From JADKCL01 sp046329055 (GTDB lineage Bacteria > Bacteroidota > Bacteroidia > J057 > JADKCL01), in the NCBI GenBank assembly GCA_046329055.1, contig JAXLVK010000003.1, positions 45,501-109,500 on the forward strand: a stretch of 64,000 nucleotides of DNA. Reading direction: 5' to 3'. The position numbers were made by a program, and so were the translations under genes. Below are positions 1 through 7,035 of this stretch, one piece after another. The notes beneath the pieces are model-generated. The model made no database searches, was not told the DNA's origin, and saw nothing but the letters and a program-made list of their open reading frames with translations. The first letter of the stretch is position 1; each line of letters begins with the position of its first letter.

Positions 1-240
1 CCCTCACCCGCCCGGATGGGCGAGTCCGTGAACATCGATTACCTGCTCTACAATGCGGATGCCGTGCAGACGAAAGTGCATGACCAAGCCGGCCGATTGA
101 TTCAAGCGCAGGAAAATGATTTGGTCGAGGGCATGAACCGCTTCACCATCGAAACCAAGGACCTGAAGCCGGGCACCTACATCGTGACGGTGAAGTCCTC
201 CAAGGGCACCTCCCACAAGCGCTTGATCGTGAAGCACTGA
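1..240 (+). CDS. C-terminal end of a type IX secretion cargo protein (partial)
   Basis: Frame 1 is open from the first base to the stop at 238-240, so the gene begins outside the window. The visible 79 residues look like a type A T9SS C-terminal sorting domain: alternating beta strands, a segment reading DQAGRLIQAQ, then LKPGTYIVTVKS and a basic ending (SHKRLIVKH). In this family the domain directs export through the outer membrane by the Por/T9SS machinery and is then removed. The passenger part is not visible, so its function is unknown. The assignment rests on pattern recognition of the GxY(I/V)V...G.....K..... ending. Confidence 0.7.
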   Translation, partial: PSPARMGESVNIDYLLYNADAVQTKVHDQAGRLIQAQENDLVEGMNRFTIETKDLKPGTYIVTVKSSKGTSHKRLIVKH

Positions 241-243
241 CCC

Positions 244-573
244 CTAGGCGTCCAATGATTTGGGATGCCAGAAGACCTTTTCCAGTTCCTTCACCTTGTC
301 ATCCACAACTTGGACGCCTTCAGCCTCCAAGAGCCGCTGCATGAGGTCTTGCTCGGGAAAATGATGCTTCCCCGTAAGCAAGCCAATGCGGTTGACGACC
401 CTTTGGGCAGGTACGTCCGCTGGACAGGCATTCATGGCCCACCCCACCATGCGGGCGCTCATCTTGGTGCCCAGGTACTCCGCAATGGCCCCGTAGGTGG
501 TCACCCGGCCGCGTGGCACAAGCCGCACCACATCCCATACGTCCTCAAAAAATGAATACCGCTCCTGATTCAT
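244..573 (-). CDS. MGMT-family alkyltransferase-like (ATL) DNA-binding protein
   Basis: Encodes 109 residues if the start is ATG 573 (MNQERYSFF); an in-frame ATG at 594 is also possible. It matches the DNA-binding domain of O6-alkylguanine-DNA methyltransferases: VPRGRVTTYGAIA in the helix-turn-helix region, RMVGWAMNACP, and the active-site loop PAQRVVNRIG. In true methyltransferases that loop is PCHR. Here the acceptor cysteine is Ala56, so suicidal methyl transfer is not expected. ATL proteins of this kind bind O6-alkylguanine and flag it for nucleotide excision repair, which is the likely role. The gene is divergent from the 667-1278 gene and sits alone on this strand. Confidence 0.8.
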   Translation of the reverse strand: MNQERYSFFEDVWDVVRLVPRGRVTTYGAIAEYLGTKMSARMVGWAMNACPADVPAQRVVNRIGLLTGKHHFPEQDLMQRLLEAEGVQVVDDKVKELEKVFWHPKSLDA

Positions 574-624
574 GGCATTGAAGATAATCTCCATCGCGCT
601 GCGGGGCAAGGCAGAAATTTGCCC

Positions 625-655
625 TTGTGAGCAAGGGGGCGATTGGCTATGTTTG
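625..655 (+). promoter_or_regulatory. Bacteroidota-type promoter for the 667-3991 operon
   Basis: TTG at 625-627, 20 bases, then TATGTTTG at 648-655. This fits the TTG-N17-23-TAnnTTTG pattern of the primary sigma factor in Bacteroidota. Its position puts transcription start near 662 and so rules out the ATG at 643 as the start of the downstream gene. Confidence 0.5.
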
Positions 656-666
656 GAACAATAAGG

Positions 667-1278
667 ATGGCTCCGATGCAATCTCCCCGTTGGCACCTGT
701 ACACTATCTCGTTCATCGAAGGCGGCGCGCTCATGGCGGTGGAATTGATTGGCGCCAAGCTCGTGACCCCATTCTTCGGCAACAGTATCTATGTCTGGGC
801 GGCGGCCCTCGGTTTCACCTTGTCGGGGTTGATGGCGGGCTATTTCTTGGGTGGATGGCTGAGCGTGCGCTATCCACAGCGTCGCCTGCTGTATGGATTG
901 GTGATCGCGTCCGGGATTTTGGTGGCTTTGATGCCGCTCACGGCGCCGGGTATCGTGTCGGTGACCTCTTCCATGGGATTGCGGCCCGCCATTCTCATCT
1001 CAGAATTCCTGCTGCTTTTTCCGCCAGTCCTGCTCTTCGGGGTCGTCTCGCCGATGGTCATCCGCCTCATCACCGAGCAAGTCGAGGAAGTGGGGAGGTC
1101 CGCCGGCAGGATCTATGCGCTTTCAACCAGCGGAGGCATCCTGTTGAATTTCATCGTGGGTTTGCTCACAATTCCGTTCCTCGGGGTGCGGTTTTCCGCA
1201 TGGCTCACCGCAGCCGCATTGTGCATCTCCGCCGCCTATTTCTTGTTTCAGCCATCGCCCAATTCCTCGCAATCATGA
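667..1278 (+). CDS. Membrane protein like the N-terminal domain of fused MFS/spermidine synthase proteins
   Basis: About 203 residues from ATG 667 (MAPMQSPRW; 676 also possible). It is nearly all transmembrane, with six or seven hydrophobic segments. Hallmarks are FIEGGALMAVELIGAKLVTP at the start and GRIYALSTSGGILLNF later, both shared in position and wording with the 2414-3991 protein (LEGIGVIAVELLSAKILAP; GNVYAISTSGGIMTTF). It ends right after the membrane part, so the SAM-binding synthase domain of the family is absent. Its stop overlaps the next start (ATGA, 1275-1278), which points to translational coupling. It may form a membrane partner for the full-length paralogue 1.1 kb downstream (inference). 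The substrate is unknown. Confidence 0.65.
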   Translation: MAPMQSPRWHLYTISFIEGGALMAVELIGAKLVTPFFGNSIYVWAAALGFTLSGLMAGYFLGGWLSVRYPQRRLLYGLVIASGILVALMPLTAPGIVSVTSSMGLRPAILISEFLLLFPPVLLFGVVSPMVIRLITEQVEEVGRSAGRIYALSTSGGILLNFIVGLLTIPFLGVRFSAWLTAAALCISAAYFLFQPSPNSSQS

Positions 1279-2411
1279 GTAGAAGCACATCTATATTTTC
1301 ATTGGCCCTCGCCTTGGCTTGCCTGATGCTGGTGGGCTGTGGTGAATCCGCCAAGCAAGCAGACGAATTCCGGATTCAGGGCCATGTCACCGGCTTGGAG
1401 GGCAAGAAAATGAGCCTCGAGAAATTGGTCGGGGTCAGTTCGCAGCCCATTTCAGAAGTCGAGGTCGGGTCCGATGGCAGCTTTTCCGTCACCGCAAAGG
1501 GAGAAGCGAATGCCATTTTCCAGCTTCGTGTGCCTGATGGCGGCCGCATGTTGCTCATGCCAGAATTTGATGACGTGACCGTGGAGGCGGATGCGGACGA
1601 GATGGAAGCCTACCGCCCACAAGGCAGTCCCAAGACCCAAGCGATCCGCGACTTCAACCTCGGTCAATACCGGCTCTACCTCGACTTCGTATCGGCGGAG
1701 ACCCGTCTCGATGGCGTGGACCGCACCAAGGACACCGCGACATGGCGCGAGCTTGAGGCTGTGACCGACAAGGCGATGATGGCCTACCGGGACTATTTGA
1801 GGATATTTTGCGACACTGTCAAAAGCCCTGCCCTGCGCTCCCTCGCGGCATTGTCTCTGACGCCGAATGGAAATTACCATTACCTGAAAGGCATCACGGA
1901 CCGCATTCGCGGGGAGTCTCCGGGCTCGCCATCCGTCGCGGCCTTGGATCAGGCATTGCAGGGGGAGGCAGACCGCCGGATTGGGGTCGTGGCACCTGTG
2001 ATCACTGGAAATGATTTGGATGGGAAGCCGTTCGACCTGAGCAGCCTGCGCGGTAGCCATGTCTATCTGCAATTCTGGGCGAGCTACTGCGAATTCAGCC
2101 GTTCCGAAAATGCCAAGCTCGTCCAATTGGCGCCCGAGATGGCCAAGCGGAAAATTCGGGTGCTGATGTTCAGCCTGGACGACCATGAGGACGCCTGGCG
2201 CGAATACCTCAAGGCTGCCGGACTGGACTGGGCGATCCATGTCCGTGGACTGAATGGCACCGCAAGCGCCGAGGTCAGCCAATACCTTGTGAAGGCCATC
2301 CCCGCGAATTACCTCATCGATCGGGATGGTGTGATTCGCGACCTCGACATCCGCGCAGACGAACTGCCCGCTGTGCTATCCACCCTTCCCGAGGCAAGCC
2401 CACAACCCTGA
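1275..2411 (+). CDS. TlpA-like thioredoxin-fold lipoprotein with a CxxS active site
   Basis: 378 residues. A lipoprotein signal ends at LVGC (Cys22). The N-terminal half (about 30-110) resembles the DUF4369-type beta domain often found ahead of AhpC/TSA-thioredoxin domains in Bacteroidota, and a helical linker follows. The C-terminal domain (about 240-375) has the thioredoxin-like pattern FWASYCEFSR near Cys272, followed by a cis-Pro-like segment AIPANYLIDRDG. The usual CxxC is CEFS, so the resolving cysteine is Ser275. That would not support ordinary disulfide reduction, and a monothiol or isomerase-like role is possible. It is probably envelope-anchored facing the periplasm. It overlaps the upstream membrane gene by 4 bases and is followed at once by a GTG-started synthase-like gene, so the three look like one operon. 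Confidence 0.75.
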   Translation: MSRSTSIFSLALALACLMLVGCGESAKQADEFRIQGHVTGLEGKKMSLEKLVGVSSQPISEVEVGSDGSFSVTAKGEANAIFQLRVPDGGRMLLMPEFDDVTVEADADEMEAYRPQGSPKTQAIRDFNLGQYRLYLDFVSAETRLDGVDRTKDTATWRELEAVTDKAMMAYRDYLRIFCDTVKSPALRSLAALSLTPNGNYHYLKGITDRIRGESPGSPSVAALDQALQGEADRRIGVVAPVITGNDLDGKPFDLSSLRGSHVYLQFWASYCEFSRSENAKLVQLAPEMAKRKIRVLMFSLDDHEDAWREYLKAAGLDWAIHVRGLNGTASAEVSQYLVKAIPANYLIDRDGVIRDLDIRADELPAVLSTLPEASPQP

Positions 2412-2413
2412 AA

Positions 2414-3991
2414 GTGAATTCCGAGCGCAGATACTACGCATTGGCGATGTTGGAGGGGATCGGTGTGATCGCCGTGGAATTGCTGAGTGCGAAGATCTTG
2501 GCGCCGTATTTCGGGACCTCGCTCATCATCTGGACGACCGTGATTGGCATCACCTTGGTCGCATTGGCGGGGAGTTATGTGCTCGGTGCGAGGCTGTCCA
2601 AACGGCAGGATCGGGACCGGGTGTTGTTTGTGTTGTTTGGCATCGGGGCTGTGGCACTGGCGTTCATGCCGGAGATGGGGCCGCTGTTGTTCAGGCTTTT
2701 TTCGGGCTTGCCTTTGTTGCTTTCGGTGATCGTTTGTGCGACGTTCCTGCTCATCCCGCCCATCATGGGCCTGGGCTCGACCACGCCGCTGCTCATCCAA
2801 GGCATCACCCGCGAGGTCACGGAGTCTGGACGCGTCAGCGGCAATGTCTATGCGATCAGCACCTCAGGCGGGATCATGACCACGTTTTTGCTGGGCTTTT
2901 GGGTCATTCCGGATTGGGGCGTCACCAAGCCTTGCCTATTGGCCGCTGGGATTGTGCTGGTGTTTTCCGGCATTCTCCTTCCGAAAATCCAACTTTCATG
3001 GAGATTGGCCTCGGGAGGAGCGATGACGTTGGCACTGGTCTGGGCATTGTTGCCCAGCGGATCAGGAAGTGACAGCGTGCAAGTGGTGTTCGAGCAAGAG
3101 GGCGTCCTCGGACAGGTGAAGGTTGTGGACCTCGACGCGGTGGACAGCCTACCCAAGTCACGCAAGCTGCTCTTCAACGGCATTCCGCAGACCTATATGC
3201 TGAAGGGAGACTACAGCGCCACCTCCAATTTCAACTACGTCCACATGCTCGCGATGCTTTCCAGCATGAAGGATCCGGGGTCCGAGGTGCTGCTCTGTGG
3301 ACTCGGCGGGGGCAGCCTGGTGATGGAATACAAGCGACTGGGCTTCAAGACGGACGTGGTGGACATCGATTGGCGGCTACCATTGCTGGGTGAGCGGTAC
3401 TTTTACCTTGATCCGAAGGCGTTTGACTTTTATGTGGACGATGCCCGGCATTTCATCCACGAGTCGCCCAAGCGCTACGATGTGATCACCATGGACATCG
3501 CGCTGTCTGAATCGCAGCCATATCACCTTTATACGGTTGAGGCATTTGAGGAATTCAAGCGGAAGCTGAAGCCGGACGGGCTGCTGATCATGAACTTCCA
3601 AGGACATTTCTTGGGAGAGGAGGGCAGGGCAGAAAGGTCGATTTTTAGAACCTTGAAGGAGGCGGGCTTCGAAGTCCATGCGATCCCTTCGGTGGGCGAG
3701 GGCCTTCAGGACGTGATATTTGTGGCATCCCCGACCACGGTCCCCTTCGAACGCCTGAATGTCCGCCGTCAAAACACCTGCTGCATCAACATCGCCATGG
3801 CCGACATCTTCGTGCAGGCCCCCAGGACGCATATCATTTCGAATCCGGACCTGAACGACGCCGTGGTCCTGCGCGACGACCGCCCCATGCTCGACCTCAT
3901 CCGCCTACCCGCCGTCCTGCAATTCCGCAGGAACAAGATCCAGAGCATCGCCAACAAGGAGCTGGAGAGTCAGGGGAAGTTGTTCAAGTGA
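2414..3991 (+). CDS. Fused membrane/spermidine-synthase-like protein
   Basis: 525 residues with a GTG start two bases after the previous stop. Residues 1-215 form about seven transmembrane helices paralogous to the 667-1278 protein. Residues about 225-500 form a SAM-dependent methyltransferase-fold domain of the spermidine synthase type: LLCGLGGGSLVMEY (glycine loop), VVDIDWR (acidic residue binding the ribose), VDDARHFIHES, and YDVITMDIALSES. In polyamine synthases the glycine loop is usually GGGDG and the catalytic segment is followed by DP. Both differ here, so aminopropyl transfer cannot be assumed. Similar fused proteins are common in Bacteroidota and generally lack a proven substrate. 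Confidence 0.75.
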   Translation: MNSERRYYALAMLEGIGVIAVELLSAKILAPYFGTSLIIWTTVIGITLVALAGSYVLGARLSKRQDRDRVLFVLFGIGAVALAFMPEMGPLLFRLFSGLPLLLSVIVCATFLLIPPIMGLGSTTPLLIQGITREVTESGRVSGNVYAISTSGGIMTTFLLGFWVIPDWGVTKPCLLAAGIVLVFSGILLPKIQLSWRLASGGAMTLALVWALLPSGSGSDSVQVVFEQEGVLGQVKVVDLDAVDSLPKSRKLLFNGIPQTYMLKGDYSATSNFNYVHMLAMLSSMKDPGSEVLLCGLGGGSLVMEYKRLGFKTDVVDIDWRLPLLGERYFYLDPKAFDFYVDDARHFIHESPKRYDVITMDIALSESQPYHLYTVEAFEEFKRKLKPDGLLIMNFQGHFLGEEGRAERSIFRTLKEAGFEVHAIPSVGEGLQDVIFVASPTTVPFERLNVRRQNTCCINIAMADIFVQAPRTHIISNPDLNDAVVLRDDRPMLDLIRLPAVLQFRRNKIQSIANKELESQGKLFK

Positions 3992-4004
3992 GGGGGGCTT
4001 GCCC

Positions 4005-5138
4005 TCAAACCCAAAACAACTCCCGAATGATCGCATCCGAGACCATGAAGCCATGGCGTGTGAGCCGAAAGTGACTGTCCTCGATCCGCACCAATCCTTC
4101 CGCTGTCCATTCCTCGATCTCCTCCTCGTGCAGGGAGAGCAGATCATGGCCCCAGCGCTCACGCATCAGTCCCAGGTCGATGCCCTCCACAATCCGCAGG
4201 TGGGTCATGATGTATTCGTTGAGTTGGTCGCGGTCGGTCAGCGTCTCGGTCTGGGCGATGGCGGACTTGCCGTCGGCGATGGCGCGGAGGTATTGGGCAT
4301 TGTTGGGGGCGTTCCAGCAACGGGATTCCCCATCGAATGAATGCGCGGACGGTCCCAAGCCGAGGTAGGGGATCCCCTGCCAATAGGCGCCATTGTGGCG
4401 GGAGCGGAAACCGGGTCGGGCGAAATTGCTCAGCTCGTATTGCAGGATGCCGGCTTCGCCGAGTCGGTCGATCAGGTGAAAATACTGCGATTCGTGCGCT
4501 GAATCGGGTTCCGGGCTGAGCAGCCCCTTGGAAACCTGGTGGTGCAGCAGCGTCTTCTCCTCCACGGTCAATGCATACGCCGACACATGCGGAACCTGCA
4601 ATCCAATGGCTTGGGAGACATTCTCGTGCCATTGCTTCATGCCGCTGCCGGGGATGCCGTAGATGAGGTCGATGGTGATGTTCTCGATTCCAAGGTCTTG
4701 GGCGGCCTTGACGCAGCGGTCGGCTTGTTGGGCGTCGTGGTTGCGGTTGAGCAGCTTGAGGTCGGCATTTGAAAACGATTGGATGCCCACGCTCAGACGA
4801 TTGATGCCCATGGCGTGGAGCTCCCGGAGCTTGGCCTGGCTCAGGTCCTCGGGGTTTGCCTCTAGGGAGACCTCAGCATTTTCGGCCACCAAAAACAATT
4901 CCCGCAACCGGTCCAAGATGCTCCCCAACCGTGCGGATGGCAAGATGCTGGGCGTTCCTCCCCCGAAATAGATCGTCTCAAAAAGGGGTTTTCCTTGCAA
5001 GTACCCGCTCCGCAGCACAGCCTCTTGCTCGATGGCAATGGCCATGTCCTCCACCCGTTTCAGGTTGGTGCTGAAGTGGAAATCGCAGTAACTGCAAGCC
5101 TGATGGCAAAACGGGATGTGCAGGTAAATGCCCGCCAC
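4005..5138 (-). CDS. hemW: HemW, radical SAM haem chaperone (coproporphyrinogen III oxidase-like)
   Basis: 377 residues. The radical SAM cluster motif is HQACSYCDFHF (CX3CX2C) near the N-terminus, followed by the YFGGGTPS motif. Internal segments match the family: VSLEANPEDL, INRLSVGIQSF, LNRNHDAQQA, DLIYGIPG, HVSAYALTVE and the C-terminal HemN_C part (YEISNFA-like YELSNFARPG). HemW binds haem and a 4Fe-4S cluster and helps insert haem into respiratory enzymes. It is often misnamed as the oxygen-independent coproporphyrinogen oxidase, from which it differs by the CX3CX2C form lacking the fourth cysteine. The gene starts 3 bases after the end of the upstream aminotransferase gene, so the two are probably co-transcribed. 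Confidence 0.88.
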   Translation of the reverse strand: MAGIYLHIPFCHQACSYCDFHFSTNLKRVEDMAIAIEQEAVLRSGYLQGKPLFETIYFGGGTPSILPSARLGSILDRLRELFLVAENAEVSLEANPEDLSQAKLRELHAMGINRLSVGIQSFSNADLKLLNRNHDAQQADRCVKAAQDLGIENITIDLIYGIPGSGMKQWHENVSQAIGLQVPHVSAYALTVEEKTLLHHQVSKGLLSPEPDSAHESQYFHLIDRLGEAGILQYELSNFARPGFRSRHNGAYWQGIPYLGLGPSAHSFDGESRCWNAPNNAQYLRAIADGKSAIAQTETLTDRDQLNEYIMTHLRIVEGIDLGLMRERWGHDLLSLHEEEIEEWTAEGLVRIEDSHFRLTRHGFMVSDAIIRELFWV

Positions 5139-5141
5139 GGA

Positions 5142-6368
5142 TCAACCGTTGCTGTGGGATGCCGCCGTGGCAATCTTGCTGCCGGGATAGACCTTGAGGG
5201 CTTCGCCGAGGCATTCGATGGCTTGGACGAGCTCGTGGTTTTCCAGGACGTAGGCGATGCGCACCTCGTCGCGGCCCATGCCGGGGGTGGAGTAGAATCC
5301 GCTTCCGGGCGCGACCATGGTCGTGGCACCCTTGTAGGAGAAGGATTCGAGGATCCACTGGCAGAACTTCTCGGTATCGTCCACGGGGAGGCGGACCATC
5401 GCGTAAAACGCGCCATTGACCTCGGGCACGAGGACGCCGGGAATCTTGCGCAACTCACGCACCATGGTGTCGCGGCGGCTGACGTACTCGGCATTCACCT
5501 CGTCGAAGTAGCTCTGCGGCAGCTCAGTCAATCCTTCTGCGCCGATTTGCTCGAGCGTGGGCGGGGAAAGGCGGGCTTGCGCGAACTTCATCACGGCAGC
5601 CATCACATCCTTGTTGTAGGAGACGACCATCCCGATGCGGGCACCGCAGGCGGCGTAGCGCTTGGAAATGGAGTCCACCACGACCACATTTTGCTCGATG
5701 CCTTCGAGCTTCAATGCGCTGTAGTGCGGCTGGTCGCCATAGACGAACTCGCGGTAAACCTCATCCACGAACAGGTAGAGGTTGTGCTTCTTGACCACGT
5801 CGCGGAGCTTTTCCAATGAGGCTTGGCTGTAAAGCTTGCCGGTGGGGTTGCTGGGATTGCAAATGAGGATCGCCTTGGTGCGCGGCGTGATCAGTTGCTC
5901 AAACTCCCCGATCTCCGGCAGGTCGAAGTTCTCTTCGATCCGGGTATTGATGGGGACGACTTTGGTGCCGGAGGCAATGCCAAAGCCATTGTAGTTCGCA
6001 TAAAACGGCTCGGGGATGATGACTTCGTCGCCCGGGTCCAAGCAGGACATGAAAGTGAAGAGCAATGCCTCCGATCCGCCTGTGGTCACGATGACGTTTT
6101 CCTTCTCAACCGGGATGCCGAGGCGCTGGTAGTATTGGGCGAACTTCTGCACAAGGCTGGGAAATCCGCCGCTGGGGCTGTATTCAATGGTTTCGGGAGC
6201 CTTGTTGCGCACGGTCTCCATGAATTGTGGAGGGGTGGGCAGGTCGGGCTGACCGATGTTGAGGTGGAAGACATGGATGCCCCGCGCCTTGGCGCCGTCG
6301 GCGAATGGAACCAACTTGCGGATGGGGCTGGGCGGCATCAACTGGCCACGCTGCGAGATACTCGGCAT
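5142..6368 (-). CDS. Class I/II pyridoxal-phosphate aminotransferase
   Basis: 408 residues. Family landmarks in order: HLNIGQPDLPTP (35-46), YSPSGGFPSL, TGGSEALLF, ICNPSNPTGKLY (about 169-180), LFVDEVYREF (Asp202), and DSISKRYAACGARIG with Lys236 as the lysine that binds the cofactor. The C-terminal GSGFYSTPGMGRDEVRIAY supplies the usual substrate-carboxylate arginine. It belongs to the aspartate/aromatic-type aminotransferases (AAT-I subgroup). The sequence alone does not settle the amino donor. A TAACTTTA element at 6392-6399 on the minus strand, one base from the TAnnTTTG consensus, lies upstream. Confidence 0.85.
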   Translation of the reverse strand: MPSISQRGQLMPPSPIRKLVPFADGAKARGIHVFHLNIGQPDLPTPPQFMETVRNKAPETIEYSPSGGFPSLVQKFAQYYQRLGIPVEKENVIVTTGGSEALLFTFMSCLDPGDEVIIPEPFYANYNGFGIASGTKVVPINTRIEENFDLPEIGEFEQLITPRTKAILICNPSNPTGKLYSQASLEKLRDVVKKHNLYLFVDEVYREFVYGDQPHYSALKLEGIEQNVVVVDSISKRYAACGARIGMVVSYNKDVMAAVMKFAQARLSPPTLEQIGAEGLTELPQSYFDEVNAEYVSRRDTMVRELRKIPGVLVPEVNGAFYAMVRLPVDDTEKFCQWILESFSYKGATTMVAPGSGFYSTPGMGRDEVRIAYVLENHELVQAIECLGEALKVYPGSKIATAASHSNG

Positions 6369-6482
6369 ACTGGGTTGAATTTTCTCGGGGGTAAAGTTAC
6401 AAAATCATGGCCGGATTCGCAGTAGGTATGTGTTGGAGTGACTAGGAGACCCGATAAACCACCGAAATCGATTCCCTACCCC

Positions 6483-6520
6483 CAAAAAACACAACACGCC
6501 AACCCAAAGGCCGGCGTGCC
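6483..6520 (-). terminator. Rho-independent terminator after the 6559-6936 gene
   Basis: On the minus strand CACGCC (6513-6518) pairs with GGCGTG (6495-6500) around a 12-base loop, followed by a T-rich run (TTGTGTTTTTT). It lies about 40 bases beyond the stop of the small secreted protein and ahead of the aminotransferase gene. Confidence 0.6.
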
Positions 6521-6558
6521 GCTTATGATTTCGTTCGGACAAGAACCAGGGTTGCCCC

Positions 6559-6936
6559 TTACCTCGTCTTGCACTTGAATTGCACCTCGTGGAACTTGCC
6601 GTCGGCGGAGTAGTACTCAATGAAGCAGTTCACGGTCAGCTTCTCCTCGGGGATGTGCATGATGCCCTTGACTTCGCCGCTTTTGTCCACCTTGTAGTCG
6701 TCCTGCATCCATGCGATGCCGAGCTTCTTGACCTTGATGTGGATGTCGCTGTGGGGCTTGATGCCGGTCGCTTCGAGATAGACAGTGTCGTCACGGTTGA
6801 AGGTGAGCTCACCGTCGGGGGTGATCAACTTTCCGTCGATTTTCACGATGGCCTCGGTGTCGGGCATGGCAGCGAATCCGCTGGCCAAAATGAGCAACAC
6901 CATCAATGACAAACCTTGCAAGAACAGCTTTTTCAT
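6559..6936 (-). CDS. Small secreted protein of unknown function
   Basis: 125 residues with a classical signal peptide (MKKLFLQGLSLMVLLILASGFA) and probable cleavage after FAA. The mature part is a compact beta-rich domain of about 100 residues with segments LITPDGELTFNRDD and SDIHIKVKKLG, and a C-terminal pair of cysteines (NCFIEYYS...FKCKTR) that could form a disulfide. I do not recognise a named family. It has its own strong ribosome-binding site and its own terminator, so it is probably expressed as a single gene. Confidence 0.7.
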   Translation of the reverse strand: MKKLFLQGLSLMVLLILASGFAAMPDTEAIVKIDGKLITPDGELTFNRDDTVYLEATGIKPHSDIHIKVKKLGIAWMQDDYKVDKSGEVKGIMHIPEEKLTVNCFIEYYSADGKFHEVQFKCKTR

Positions 6937-6940
6937 ACGA

Positions 6941-6948
6941 CCTCCTCT
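6941..6948 (-). promoter_or_regulatory. Strong Shine-Dalgarno sequence
   Basis: AGAGGAGG on the minus strand, four bases upstream of the ATG at 6936. Strong Shine-Dalgarno sequences are uncommon in Bacteroidota, so this supports the start and suggests efficient translation. Confidence 0.5.
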
Positions 6949-7035
6949 TTTCTAATAATGTGGGATTTAGCTATGACATAAAGTTCTGCAAAGATCAGGC
7001 CACATGAAAATGAAAATCCCAGACGATCTTACGAC

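Noticed and set aside
643..666. ATG 643 as start of the first spermidine-synthase-like gene
   Set aside because: It lies upstream of and overlaps the -7 element TATGTTTG (648-655); ATG 667 or 676 fits better.
627..1274. Long N-terminal extension (about 216 codons) of the TlpA-like frame
   Set aside because: The extension overlaps the membrane gene in another frame and has no signal; the lipoprotein signal starts at ATG 1275.
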